Shown: positions 30,717 through 39,717, numbered from the stretch's first letter. The stretch: DNA of 42,511 bases from Comamonadaceae bacterium (GCA_947479935.1 CANKBG010000003.1:82848-125358); one strand, 5' to 3'. Made by a program: numbers and translations. The notes: generated from the letters alone by a model not told the origin.

Positions 30717-32003
30717 ATGAGTACCTACATATTCAAACCTTACAACGTGGGCCGATGGGTTATTTGGAGCCTGTTCGCCATTGTTCTATTGTGTGCCCCC
30801 ATGGTCTTCACCAGCAATTTGTCGGGCACCATATTGGCTCAAATGGGTATTGCCATCATTGCGTGCCTGTCATACAACATATTGCTTGGTCAGGGTGGCA
30901 TGCTGAGTTTTGGTCATGCTGTTTACACTGGTCTTGGCTCTTTCGTGGCCATTCATGCCTTGAATACAGTCAGTGCCGGCCAATTCAACATTCCTGTCAG
31001 CCTGATCCCTTTGGTGGGCGGCTTTGCGGGTATCGGCTTTGCAGTTTTACTGGGTTATGTCACCACTAAAAAAGCGGGCACACCCTTTGCCATGATCACA
31101 CTGGGTGTTGCAGAACTTGTGTTCGCGATGTCCCTCATGTTCTCTGAATTCTTTGGCGGCGAGGCAGGCATTTCAGGTAATCGTGTCGCTGGACAATCTT
31201 TTTGGGGCATTACGTTTGGACCACAAATTCAAATTTATTATTTGATTGCCATTTACACTTTCATTTGTGTAGCACTCATGTATGCCTTTACGCAAACGCC
31301 ACTGGGTCGAATTTTGAATGCAGTTCGAGACAACCCTGAACGGGTGGAATTTATTGGTTACAACATGCAACGTGTTCGCTATTTTGCGTTCATCATTGCT
31401 GGATTTTTTGCCGGTATTTCGGGTGGTTTGGGCGCGCTTAATTTTGAAATCGTGACAGCGGAAGTGGTGGGTGCAGGGCGCTCGGGCGGCTATTTGTTGT
31501 TTACATTTTTGGGTGGTGCCACTTTCTTCTTTGGACCCATCATTGGCGGCATCTTGATGGTGCTGGCCTTTGTGCTATTGTCAGAACTCACCAAAGCATG
31601 GTTGTTGTATTTGGGCTTGTTGTTTTTGTTCATGGTGATTTATGCGCCAGGGGGCATTGCCAGCCTCATCATGATGAATTTGCGGATAGCTTCCTTTGGA
31701 AAATTAAAGCAAATTTGGGTCAGTTATTTGGCTTTGTTTGTCACAGCCCTGGTTGCTCTCATTGGCGCAGGTGCCATGATTGAAATGGTCTATCACTTGC
31801 AACTCAATTCAACTTTAGGCGATACCTTGAAGTTCATGGGTACCACCTTGAATGTTAAGAGTGTTGACAGTTGGTTTGGTGCCACCTTTGTCATGCTCAC
31901 GGGCCTGGGCATGTTTGAAGTGGCACGTCGTCAATTTTTGATGGAGTGGAGCGACATTCAAATTGAAATTGAAAAAGAAATTAAACGTCGGGAGACAGCG
32001 TGA
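30717..32003 (+). CDS. livM: Liv-type ABC transporter permease (LivM) with C-terminal extension
   Basis: 428 residues from ATG 30717; the GTG just before it (30714) is less likely. The core has the LivM hallmarks LSYNILLGQGGMLSFGHAVYTGLG, GTPFAMITLGVAELVFAM and the coupling helix GRILNAVRDNPERVEFIGYN. After about residue 320 the usual family ends, but here a further 107 residues follow: two more likely membrane helices (YLALFVTALVALIGAGAMIEM and a shorter one near 390-405) and a charged tail IQIEIEKEIKRRETA. It pairs with LivH in the membrane. Its stop shares one base with the livG start (TGATG). Confidence 0.92.
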   Translation: MSTYIFKPYNVGRWVIWSLFAIVLLCAPMVFTSNLSGTILAQMGIAIIACLSYNILLGQGGMLSFGHAVYTGLGSFVAIHALNTVSAGQFNIPVSLIPLVGGFAGIGFAVLLGYVTTKKAGTPFAMITLGVAELVFAMSLMFSEFFGGEAGISGNRVAGQSFWGITFGPQIQIYYLIAIYTFICVALMYAFTQTPLGRILNAVRDNPERVEFIGYNMQRVRYFAFIIAGFFAGISGGLGALNFEIVTAEVVGAGRSGGYLLFTFLGGATFFFGPIIGGILMVLAFVLLSELTKAWLLYLGLLFLFMVIYAPGGIASLIMMNLRIASFGKLKQIWVSYLALFVTALVALIGAGAMIEMVYHLQLNSTLGDTLKFMGTTLNVKSVDSWFGATFVMLTGLGMFEVARRQFLMEWSDIQIEIEKEIKRRETA

Positions 32004-32773
32004 TGTCATATGCGCTAGAACTCAAAGATCTTCGTAAAAATTTCGGCAAAACTGAAATAATTCGGGGTATCAATTTGGCTGTCAATGCTGGAGAACGCGT
32101 GGCCATCATTGGCCCTAATGGCGCTGGAAAGTCCACCTTGTTTAATTTAATCAGTGGCCACTTTGGACCCTCCAGCGGCGAAATTTTGTTGAATGGTCAA
32201 CGTATTGAGCACAAAGCCCCGTATGAAATTAATCGCATGGGTTTGTCTCGCAGTTTTCAAATTACCAACATCTTTCCAAAACTCAGCGTGTTTGAAAATT
32301 TACGCTGCGCAGTCCTTTGGAGCTTGGGCTACAAATACACCTTCCTGAAATTTTTGTCAGGTTTAAAAGATGCCAATGACCTGGCAGAGAAGTACATGGA
32401 GATGATACGCCTAGACAAAAAGCGAGATCTTTTGGCAATGAACCTCACTTATGCAGAGCAAAGGGCTTTGGAGATTGGCATCACCATTGCCGGTGGCTCC
32501 AATGTCATTTTGCTAGATGAACCCACTTCAGGCATGAGTAAAAGCGAAACCAGTCGATTCATTAATTTAATCAAGGAAGTCACCGTCGGTAAAACTTTGT
32601 TAACTGTTGAGCACGACATGGGTGTTGTGTTTGGACTGGCTGACAAAATTGCGGTTGTGGTTTACGGCGAGGTCATTGCCTTTGATACGCCTGAGGTCGT
32701 AAGATCAAATGCCAAAGTTCAGGAAGCCTACCTAGGTTCCCATGTGGCCGACGCGCAAGCAGGAGGGCACTGA
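32003..32773 (+). CDS. livG: Liv-type ABC transporter ATPase (LivG) with divergent signature motif
   Basis: 256 residues from ATG 32003 with GGAGA seven bases ahead; a GTG at 32000 is the poorer option. Walker A GPNGAGKS (37-44, Lys43) is intact, Walker B is VILLDEP with catalytic Glu, and the H-loop His is in TVEHDM. The signature reads LTYAEQ (148-153) in place of the LSYGEQ/LAYGQQ found in most LivG, so the usual Gly is Ala. It drives import together with LivF. The livM stop overlaps this start by one base. The final GH after AGG precedes the livF start by one base. Confidence 0.94.
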   Translation: MSYALELKDLRKNFGKTEIIRGINLAVNAGERVAIIGPNGAGKSTLFNLISGHFGPSSGEILLNGQRIEHKAPYEINRMGLSRSFQITNIFPKLSVFENLRCAVLWSLGYKYTFLKFLSGLKDANDLAEKYMEMIRLDKKRDLLAMNLTYAEQRALEIGITIAGGSNVILLDEPTSGMSKSETSRFINLIKEVTVGKTLLTVEHDMGVVFGLADKIAVVVYGEVIAFDTPEVVRSNAKVQEAYLGSHVADAQAGGH

Positions 32774-32774
32774 C

Positions 32775-33470
32775 ATGTTGCACATCGATAATCTTCACGC
32801 CTTTTATGGCAAAAGCCATGTTTTACATGGCGTGAGTTTCAATGTTCAGCCGGGAGAAATTGTGGCGCTTTTGGGACGCAATGGCTCAGGCCGTTCCACC
32901 ACAGCCAAAGCCATCATGGGCTTGGTCGATTGCCAAGGTCAAATTGTTTGGAATGGTACAGCGATCGTTGGTAAAAAGACCTTTGAAATTGCCCACCTCG
33001 GACTCGGCTATGTTCCTGAAAATCGAGATATTTTTCCTAAACTCACGGTTCATCAAAATTTGATGCTGGGTCAAAAAGGAAATGGGAAGAACTGTCGCTG
33101 GACTTTTGATGACATGTATCAGATGTTTCCCAGATTGCTAGAAAGACAACACACCGAGGCTGGGGTTTTGTCTGGTGGCGAACAACAAATGCTCACCTTG
33201 TGCCGAACCCTCATGGGTGACCCCGACCTCATCATCATTGATGAGCCGACTGAGGGACTTGCCCCCAAGATTGTTGAATTGGTGGCTGAGTACCTGAAAA
33301 CACTTAAAAATCGCGGTATTTCTGTCCTTCTGATTGAACAAAAATTAACCATTGCCATGAAAATTTCTGACCGAGCCCTGGTCATGGGCCATGGCAGCAT
33401 TGTTTTTGAAGGCACACCGGCCGAACTTAACGAAAACACTTACATCCGTCGAGAATGGCTTGAGGTTTAA
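32775..33470 (+). CDS. livF: Liv-type ABC transporter ATPase (LivF) with Arg in Walker A
   Basis: 231 residues from ATG 32775, with a perfect AGGAGG at 32761-32766. The Walker A motif is GRNGSGRST (34-42): Arg40, codon CGT, stands where Lys is nearly invariant. The rest is normal: signature LSGGEQQ (132-138), Walker B LIIIDEPTEG with Glu, and the LivF-type IEQK in which Gln stands for the H-loop His, as in E. coli LivF. It associates with LivG. It is the last gene of the transporter; fadB follows after 139 bases. Confidence 0.94.
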   Translation: MLHIDNLHAFYGKSHVLHGVSFNVQPGEIVALLGRNGSGRSTTAKAIMGLVDCQGQIVWNGTAIVGKKTFEIAHLGLGYVPENRDIFPKLTVHQNLMLGQKGNGKNCRWTFDDMYQMFPRLLERQHTEAGVLSGGEQQMLTLCRTLMGDPDLIIIDEPTEGLAPKIVELVAEYLKTLKNRGISVLLIEQKLTIAMKISDRALVMGHGSIVFEGTPAELNENTYIRREWLEV

Positions 33471-33548
33471 GGCATATGCTTTGCCCACTTCAGCAAGCGT
33501 CCCTTGAGCGACATCGACCCTACCCATTGAACTAGAAAAACCATAGAA

Positions 33549-33579
33549 TTGGCCAAAATAGAACGCCCGTTCTATTTTG
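33549..33579. promoter_or_regulatory. Palindromic operator candidate overlapping a possible fadB promoter
   Basis: AAAATAGAACG (33555-33565) and CGTTCTATTTT (33568-33578) are perfect reverse complements around CC; the outer C33554 and G33579 also pair, giving 12-bp arms. TTGGCC (33549-33554) and TATTTT (33573-33578), 18 bases apart, could be -35 and -10, which would place the palindrome across the promoter. This is typical of TetR-type repressors. TetR regulators of fatty acid degradation (PsrA/FadP groups) are known in proteobacteria; which one, if any, binds here is not shown. The remaining 139-base gap holds nothing else clear. Confidence 0.65.
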
Positions 33580-33609
33580 AGACTGACACCACCTTTAGAG
33601 GAAAACAGC

Positions 33610-35721
33610 ATGACAGCTGAATACAAAGTCATTGGCGATGTGGCCGTGATCACCATGAGCAACCCCCCTGTGAATGGCTTGGGTCTTTCAACCCGGGTTG
33701 GTATCACGGATGGCTTAACCAAAGCCAACGCAGACGCTGCAGTCAAATCCATCATCATCACAGGTGCCGGCAAAGCCTTTTCCGGCGGTGCAGACATTCG
33801 TGAATTTGGATCTTCCAAGGCCATTCAAGAACCTAACTTGTTGAGTGTCATTCGCGCTTGTGAAAACTCAGCCAAGCCCGTGTTGGCCGCTGTGCATACT
33901 GTTGCCATGGGTGGCGGTGTGGAGTTGGCTTTGGGTTGTCACTATCGGATGGCTGCGCCTGGCTGCAAGGTGGCGTTGCCTGAAGTTAAGCTGGGGCTCA
34001 TACCTGGTGCTGGCGCAACGCAGCGTTTGCCTCGCGTGTTGGGCGTAGAGCCTGCCCTCAACATGATTGTCAGCGGCGAGCCCATTAACAGCGAAATGTT
34101 GGCCATGTTGCCCGGTCAGAAGTTGTTTGATCGCATGGCCACTTCAGCAGAGTCCTTAGCGGCAGAAGCATTGGCTTATGCCAAGGAATTGGGGGCTCAA
34201 CATGATGACGGTTCACCGTTCCCTTTGGTTCGCAATCTGCCTTGCAAACACCCCTTGGGCGATGCTTATTTTCAGTTTGCCCGCAACATGGTGAAGGGCA
34301 TGGCCAAGAACTTCCCTGCACCTCCTAAGTGTGTTGACGCAGTTGAAGCCGCTACTAAGAAAAAATTTGAAGATGGCATGACCTTCGAGCGTGAAATTTT
34401 CACCAACCTCATGATGACGCCTGAATCACGTGCACTGCGTCACATTTTCATGGCCGACCGTGCTGCTTCCAAAATTGCAGACGTGCCAGAAGATACGCCC
34501 AAGCGAAACATTGCTTCTGTGGCCGTTATTGGCGCTGGCACCATGGGTGGCGGCATCTCAATGAATTTCTTGAATGCTGGTATTCCCGTCAAGATGCTAG
34601 AGATGAAGCAAGAGGCGCTGGACCGTGGCGTTGCCACCATTCGCAAGAATTACGAATCGCAAGTTAAAAAAGGCAAACTCAAGCAAGACAAGTACGATCA
34701 GCGCATGGCCTTGCTCAGCACCACGTTGAGCTATGACGACATTGGCAGCGCCGACTTGGTCATTGAAGCCGTGTTTGAAGAGATGGGCGTGAAAGAGGCT
34801 GTCTTTAAGAAACTCGACGAAGTCATGAAGCCTGGTGCCATTTTGGCTTCCAACACCTCCACATTGGATGTCAACAAAATTGCTGCCTTCACCAAACGAC
34901 CCGAAGATGTGGTGGGCATGCACTTCTTCAGTCCTGCCAACGTGATGAAATTGTTGGAAGTGATTCGGGGTGCCAAGACCAGCAAAGACGTGTTGGCCAC
35001 TGTCATGGCCTTGGGTAAGAAGATCAAGAAGACGGCCGTGGTTTCCGGCGTCTGTGATGGCTTCATTGGCAATCGCATGATTGAGCAATACAGCCGACAA
35101 GCGGGCTTCCTCATTGAGGAGGGATGTACGCCAGCACAGGTTGACAAAGCCGTTGAAAAGTTTGGTTTTGCCATGGGACCTTTTCGCATGGGTGACTTGG
35201 CCGGTAACGACATTGGCTGGGCCATTCGCAAGCGACGCACTGTTGAGCGTCCTGGTATGAAATACAGCAAAACAGCCGACCTCTTGTGCGAAATGGGTCG
35301 GTACGGTCAGAAAACAAATGCTGGTTGGTACGACTATCAAGCAGGCAAACGCGACGCCATCCCAAGTGCGCTGGTGGTTGAGATGATTGAAAAACACCGC
35401 GCAGCTGAAGGCATCACAACGCGCAAAATTTCTGACGAAGAAATTGTGCAGCGCTTGGTCTATTCATTGGTCAACGAAGCCGCACACATCTTGGAAGAGG
35501 GCATTGCAGGCAAGGCCAGCGACATCGACATGGTCTATCTCACGGGTTATGGGTTCCCCATCTTCCGTGGTGGCCCAATGCTGTACGCAGACCAAGTTGG
35601 CCTGTTCAACGTGGCCGAAGCCATGAAACGCTTCGCCAAAAATCCTCACGACGATGCCGCTTTCTGGCAACCCGCTCCGCTGCTAGCCCGCTTGGTGGCT
35701 GACGGCAAAACATTCAACTGA
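33610..35721 (+). CDS. fadB: Bifunctional enoyl-CoA hydratase/3-hydroxyacyl-CoA dehydrogenase (FadB/FadJ-like)
   Basis: 703 residues from ATG 33610, with GAGG about nine bases ahead. The N-terminal crotonase domain has the oxyanion-hole segment AGKAFSGGADIREF and the two catalytic glutamates Glu105 (GGGVELALGC) and Glu125 (PEVKLGLIPGAGATQ), 20 residues apart as in E. coli FadB. The dehydrogenase part begins at VIGAGTMGGGI (306-316) with the NAD-binding Gly motif and has HFFSPANVMKLLEV with the catalytic His. The C-terminal domain has GFIGNRM and GYGFPIFRGGPM. It hydrates enoyl-CoA and oxidises the 3-hydroxyacyl-CoA. It is paired with fadA, 15 bases on. Confidence 0.95.
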   Translation: MTAEYKVIGDVAVITMSNPPVNGLGLSTRVGITDGLTKANADAAVKSIIITGAGKAFSGGADIREFGSSKAIQEPNLLSVIRACENSAKPVLAAVHTVAMGGGVELALGCHYRMAAPGCKVALPEVKLGLIPGAGATQRLPRVLGVEPALNMIVSGEPINSEMLAMLPGQKLFDRMATSAESLAAEALAYAKELGAQHDDGSPFPLVRNLPCKHPLGDAYFQFARNMVKGMAKNFPAPPKCVDAVEAATKKKFEDGMTFEREIFTNLMMTPESRALRHIFMADRAASKIADVPEDTPKRNIASVAVIGAGTMGGGISMNFLNAGIPVKMLEMKQEALDRGVATIRKNYESQVKKGKLKQDKYDQRMALLSTTLSYDDIGSADLVIEAVFEEMGVKEAVFKKLDEVMKPGAILASNTSTLDVNKIAAFTKRPEDVVGMHFFSPANVMKLLEVIRGAKTSKDVLATVMALGKKIKKTAVVSGVCDGFIGNRMIEQYSRQAGFLIEEGCTPAQVDKAVEKFGFAMGPFRMGDLAGNDIGWAIRKRRTVERPGMKYSKTADLLCEMGRYGQKTNAGWYDYQAGKRDAIPSALVVEMIEKHRAAEGITTRKISDEEIVQRLVYSLVNEAAHILEEGIAGKASDIDMVYLTGYGFPIFRGGPMLYADQVGLFNVAEAMKRFAKNPHDDAAFWQPAPLLARLVADGKTFN

Positions 35722-35736
35722 TCAGAGGTATACAAA

Positions 35737-36912
35737 ATGTCCAACGCCGTCATTGTTTCGACCGCACGCACGCCTCTGGCCAAAAGCTGGAAGGGTGCTT
35801 TCAACATGACGCATGGCGCCACTTTGGGTGGCCATGCTGTTCAACACGCTGTTCAACGCGCAGGCATTGAAGCCGCAGAAGTTGAAGACGTCATCATGGG
35901 TTGTGCCACTCCGGAAGGTGCCACGGGCGCCAACATTGCACGCCAAATAGCCTTGAAAGCTGGTTTGCCCATTTCTGTGTCTGGCCTCACCGTCAATCGT
36001 TTTTGCTCGTCTGGTTTGCAGACCATTGCATTGGCCGCGCAGCGAATCATTGCAGGCGAAGGACAAGTGTATGTGGCGGGCGGCGTGGAAAGCATTTCTT
36101 GTGTGCAACAAGAAGTGAATCAACACATGATGCAAGATCCTTCATTGACCAAGATGAAGCCCGAAATTTACTGGAGCATGCTTCAAACAGCAGAGCAAGT
36201 TGCCAAGCGTTACAAAATTGGCCGCGATCGCATGGACGAATACGGTGCAGCTAGTCAACAAAAAGCCTGCGCGGCACAAGCGGCAGGTTTGTTCGATGCA
36301 GAAATTGCACCCATCACAGTTTCTGCAGGTGTGATTGACAAACTCATGGGCTTGATGACCAAGCAAGTGACGTCAAGCAAAGACGAAGGCTTGCGTGAAG
36401 GCACCACATTTGACGCTATTCACGGTTTGCGATCTGCTTTGCCGGGCGGCCTTATCTCTGCAGGCAATGCCAGCCAATTTTCTGATGGGGCTGGTGCTTG
36501 CGTGGTCATGGATGAAACATTGGCTGAAAAACGGGGTTTGAAACCCCTAGGACGTTTCTTGGGATTTGCCGTAGCCGGTTGTGAGCCCGATGAAATGGGC
36601 ATTGGCCCTGTTTATGCAGTGCCCAAAGCTTTGGCAAGATTGGGTCTGAAAGTTTCTGACATTGATCTGTGGGAATTAAACGAAGCATTTGCCGTACAGG
36701 TTTTGTACTGCCGAGATACCTTGGGCATTCCTCCTGATCGTCTCAATGTCAATGGCGGCGCCATTGCGGTGGGGCACCCCTATGGTGTTAGCGGTCAACG
36801 TTTAACTGGCCATGCACTGATAGAAGGTAAACGCCGTGGTGCCAAGCGTGTGGCCGTCACGATGTGCATTGGCGGCGGTATGGGGGCTTGCGGTATTTTT
36901 GAAGTGCTTTAA
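35737..36912 (+). CDS. fadA: Acetyl-CoA C-acyltransferase (3-ketoacyl-CoA thiolase) FadA
   Basis: A 391-residue thiolase. The nucleophile Cys90 is in [10 protein letters not shown], the oxyanion region is NEAFAVQ, His347 is in [11 protein letters not shown], and the general acid/base Cys377 is in MCIGGGMG, so all three catalytic residues are present. It splits 3-ketoacyl-CoA with CoA to release acetyl-CoA, the last step of each beta-oxidation turn. Its length is standard. AGAGG stands ahead of the ATG. Together with the upstream gene it makes the hydratase/dehydrogenase/thiolase set. An intrinsic terminator follows. Confidence 0.96.
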   Translation: MSNAVIVSTARTPLAKSWKGAFNMTHGATLGGHAVQHAVQRAGIEAAEVEDVIMGCATPEGATGANIARQIALKAGLPISVSGLTVNRFCSSGLQTIALAAQRIIAGEGQVYVAGGVESISCVQQEVNQHMMQDPSLTKMKPEIYWSMLQTAEQVAKRYKIGRDRMDEYGAASQQKACAAQAAGLFDAEIAPITVSAGVIDKLMGLMTKQVTSSKDEGLREGTTFDAIHGLRSALPGGLISAGNASQFSDGAGACVVMDETLAEKRGLKPLGRFLGFAVAGCEPDEMGIGPVYAVPKALARLGLKVSDIDLWELNEAFAVQVLYCRDTLGIPPDRLNVNGGAIAVGHPYGVSGQRLTGHALIEGKRRGAKRVAVTMCIGGGMGACGIFEVL

Positions 36913-36929
36913 ATCGCACATTCAGATTC

Positions 36930-36971
36930 AACGGGCGCCTAGCTAACCATGCAGGCCGCCCGTTTTTATTT
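36930..36971 (+). terminator. Intrinsic terminator after fadA
   Basis: AACGGGCG (36930-36937) pairs with CGCCCGTT (36957-36964); three more pairs (CCT with AGG) extend the stem past a one-base bulge. T-rich TTTTTATTTT follows (36963-36972). Only about 20 bases separate this from the acyl-CoA dehydrogenase ATG at 36992, so that gene relies on read-through or on a promoter overlapping the hairpin. Confidence 0.85.
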
Positions 36972-36991
36972 TCTGCTTAAGAGTCATTGAT

Positions 36992-38842
36992 ATGAGCCTT
37001 CGGTCTACTTTAGATTTTCTACTTTATGAATGGTTGGAAATTTCTAACCTGCAGCAACGTGAACGGTTTGCCGATCACAGCCGTGAGACATTTGACGCAG
37101 TACTCGACACCTGTGAACGCATCGCACGTGAAAAGTATGCGCCATTCAATCGCCTGGTTGATACGCAAGAACCTCACTTCGATGGTGAAAAAGTCATCTT
37201 GCCGCAAGCGACATATGACGCTCAAAATGCCTACGCGGCTTCAGGCATGCTCAGTGCAGCGCAAGACTACGACATTGGTGGCATGCAATTGCCTTATTCG
37301 GTTGAAGCAGCAGCCAACTCATTTTTTGCCATGGCCTCTGTCAGCATGGGGTCGGGACTACTCACAGTTGGCAATGCCAATTTGCTCATGGCCCATGGTT
37401 CTGAATTGCAGAAAAAAGTGTTTGCTCTGAACGAGTTTTCAGGACGTTGGTCGGGCACCATGTGCCTGTCTGAGCCGCAAGCAGGCTCATCCCTCAGCGA
37501 TGTGATGACACGCGCTACGCCAGATGGTGATGCGCATGCCTCTGATCCTTTAGGCGCTCGCTACCGGCTCAAAGGCAACAAGATGTGGATTTCCGCTGGG
37601 GAGCACGAGCTGACAGAAAACATCATCCATTTGGTTCTTGCCAAAATTCCTGGCGAAGATGGCAAGTTGATTCCGGGTGTGAAAGGTATTTCACTTTTCA
37701 TCGTGCCCAAGAAGTTGGTCAACACCCAGGGTGAACTGACAGGCGAGCGTAACGATGTCGCCTTGGCAGGTTTGAATCACAAATGCGGTTGGCGCGGTAC
37801 AACCAATACACTGTTGAATTTTGGTGAAGGTAAATTTCAAGTTAAAACAGACAATGGCAATGCTGATGTCAATGGTGCCGTCGGGTATTTGGTGGGTGAA
37901 CCCGGTCGTGGTCTCGGTTATATGTTTCACATGATGAACGAAGCACGCATTGGTGTGGGCATGGCCGCTACCATGCTAGGCATGGCGGGCTATGAAGCCA
38001 GTTTGTTATATGCCAAGAATCGGCCGCAAGGCCGTCCTGTTGCAAGTGGCACTCACAAAGTGGTGAAGGATGTTGCGCAAGCGCAGGTTCGCATCATTGA
38101 ACACGCAGACATCAAGCGCATGTTGTTGGCGCAAAAATCATATTGCGAAGGCGCTTTGGCGCTTGAGTTGTATTGCGCTAAGTTGGTGGACGAGCAACAT
38201 ACTGGCACCCCTGACTCAGTCAATGAGGCTCGACTCCTGTTGGAAGTCTTAACCCCGATTGCGAAAAGCTGGCCCAGTGAATGGTGTCTTGAAGCCAATA
38301 GTCTGGCCATTCAAATTCATGGCGGCTACGGCTACACACGAGACTTTCCTGTTGAACAATACTGGCGCGACAACCGTCTTAATATGATTCACGAAGGTAC
38401 GCACGGTATTCAAGCCATGGACTTGCTTGGCCGAAAAGTACTCATGGAGGAGGGCAAGGGCCTTCATTTATTGGCCTCACGCATGCGCGATACGGCGGAC
38501 AAAGCCATGGCCTATTCTGATTTGGCGGCTGACGCCAAAGCGCTCAACACAGCATTGCGAAAGGTGGTTGAAACCACGCAAATGGCGTGGTCTTCAGGCC
38601 AGCCTCAAGAGGCATTGGCCAATGCGGTTCCCTATTTGCAGGCCTTTGGACACTTGGTGTTGGCTTGGATTTGGTTGGATGTCAGTGCATCTTGCAGGGG
38701 CGGTGCCAGCCCAGCACAAACAGGGCGCCAAGCGGCATCTAAATATTTCTTCCACTATGAATTGCCAAAAATAGATGCGTGGCTTCAAGTGGTCAGCAAT
38801 CGCGACATGACTTGCGCCTCTCTTTCTGAAGAGGCCTTTTGA
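36992..38842 (+). CDS. Acyl-CoA dehydrogenase, DmdC-like long form
   Basis: A 616-residue FAD enzyme with the extra C-terminal helical domain of the DmdC/acyl-CoA-dehydrogenase-C group. Seen: the N-terminal helix bundle; MCLSEPQAGSSLSDVMTRA, which contacts FAD and substrate; KMWISAGEHELTENIIHLVLA; the beta domain with GCGWRGTTNTLLNFG; the RIGVGMAATMLGMAGYEASLLYAKNRPQGR helix; QIHGGYGYTRDFPVEQYWRDNRLN; and the catalytic base Glu468 in HEGTHGIQAMDLLGRK. It makes the 2,3-enoyl-CoA that the FadB-like enzyme hydrates. The DmdC name implies 3-methylthiopropionyl-CoA, but many members use ordinary acyl chains. Confidence 0.92.
   Translation: MSLRSTLDFLLYEWLEISNLQQRERFADHSRETFDAVLDTCERIAREKYAPFNRLVDTQEPHFDGEKVILPQATYDAQNAYAASGMLSAAQDYDIGGMQLPYSVEAAANSFFAMASVSMGSGLLTVGNANLLMAHGSELQKKVFALNEFSGRWSGTMCLSEPQAGSSLSDVMTRATPDGDAHASDPLGARYRLKGNKMWISAGEHELTENIIHLVLAKIPGEDGKLIPGVKGISLFIVPKKLVNTQGELTGERNDVALAGLNHKCGWRGTTNTLLNFGEGKFQVKTDNGNADVNGAVGYLVGEPGRGLGYMFHMMNEARIGVGMAATMLGMAGYEASLLYAKNRPQGRPVASGTHKVVKDVAQAQVRIIEHADIKRMLLAQKSYCEGALALELYCAKLVDEQHTGTPDSVNEARLLLEVLTPIAKSWPSEWCLEANSLAIQIHGGYGYTRDFPVEQYWRDNRLNMIHEGTHGIQAMDLLGRKVLMEEGKGLHLLASRMRDTADKAMAYSDLAADAKALNTALRKVVETTQMAWSSGQPQEALANAVPYLQAFGHLVLAWIWLDVSASCRGGASPAQTGRQAASKYFFHYELPKIDAWLQVVSNRDMTCASLSEEAF
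38816..38840 (+). terminator. Possible weak terminator inside the 3' end of the acyl-CoA dehydrogenase gene
   Basis: GCCTCT (38816-38821) pairs with AGAGGC (38830-38835) across an 8-base loop and is followed by CTTTT, running into the TGA stop at 38840-38842. The stem of 6 bp with a T-run of four makes it weak. The 83-base gap that follows has A/T-rich tracts and the ribosome site GAAGGA of the next gene. Confidence 0.3.
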
Positions 38843-38925
38843 GCCAGATGCCCTGCATGAATGTCATTGATCTAAAAACGACAAAGCAGCCATTTTTAAT
38901 TTAACTTTTCATTGAAGGAACTGAC

Positions 38926-39717
38926 ATGACCCGTACTGTTCAACAGCTTTTTGATTTGACTGGCCAAACAGCTTTGGTCACGGGCGGCTCCCGTGGCCTG
39001 GGTCTGCAAATGGCGCATGCCCTTGGAGAGGCCGGTGCTCGCATCATGTTAAGTTCACGCAAAGCATCAGACTTGCAAGAAGCTGCAGCAACCTTGAAGG
39101 CCGCCGGCATTGATGCTGACTTTATGGCAGCAGATTGCGGCAAAGAGGAAGAGATCCGCGGCTTGGCCCGTGAAACCGTCAAGAAGATGGGGCGCATTGA
39201 TATTTTAGTCAACAACGCAGGCGCTTCTTGGGGCGCAGCCGCTGAGGTTCATCCCGTAGAAGCATGGGACAAAGTGATGAACCTCAATGTGCGAGGCTAT
39301 TTTATTCTGGCGCAAGAGGTGGCCAATCTTTCCATGATTCCAAACGGGAAAGGTCGCATCGTCAACATCGCATCCATCGCAGGCTTGGCTGGCAATCCAC
39401 CCGAGATGCAAACCATTGCCTACAACACCTCCAAGGGTGCTGTGGTGAACTTCACCAAATCGCTTGCCGGTGAGTGGGGCCGTTACGGCATCAATGTCAA
39501 TGCCATTTGCCCAGGCTTCTTCCCTAGCAAAATGACTTACGGTCTTTTGGAAAAATTGGGTGCAGAGAATATGGCCAGTCATGCCCCATTAAAGCGCTTA
39601 GGCGACGATGAGGATTTGAAAGGTCTGACATTGCTTTTTGCAAGCGATGCCGGCAAACACATTACAGGCCAATGGCTGGCGGTTGATGGCGGTGTGAGCG
39701 CCATCATAGGTGGGTGA
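38926..39717 (+). CDS. Short-chain dehydrogenase/reductase (SDR)
   Basis: A 263-residue classical SDR. The NAD(P)-binding TGGSRGLG follows VTG near the N-terminus, NNAGASWG is the NNAG motif, and the catalytic set is Ser150 (NIASIAG), Tyr166 and Lys170 (YNTSK); the Ser-Tyr spacing is three residues longer than most. The terminal PGFF..KMT and QWLAVDGGVSAIIGG are usual. An Arg at the end of TGGSR and Ser-Arg-Lys after strand 2 (LSSRKAS) suggest NADP preference. It probably oxidises or reduces a hydroxy/keto intermediate of the catabolic block. GAAGGA lies before the ATG. The thioesterase gene starts seven bases after its stop. Confidence 0.92.
   Translation: MTRTVQQLFDLTGQTALVTGGSRGLGLQMAHALGEAGARIMLSSRKASDLQEAAATLKAAGIDADFMAADCGKEEEIRGLARETVKKMGRIDILVNNAGASWGAAAEVHPVEAWDKVMNLNVRGYFILAQEVANLSMIPNGKGRIVNIASIAGLAGNPPEMQTIAYNTSKGAVVNFTKSLAGEWGRYGINVNAICPGFFPSKMTYGLLEKLGAENMASHAPLKRLGDDEDLKGLTLLFASDAGKHITGQWLAVDGGVSAIIGG

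Noticed and set aside
34597..35397. A 266-codon open frame on the minus strand opposite fadB
   Set aside because: Full overlap with a clearly coding gene, composition typical of antisense reading, no domain similarity.
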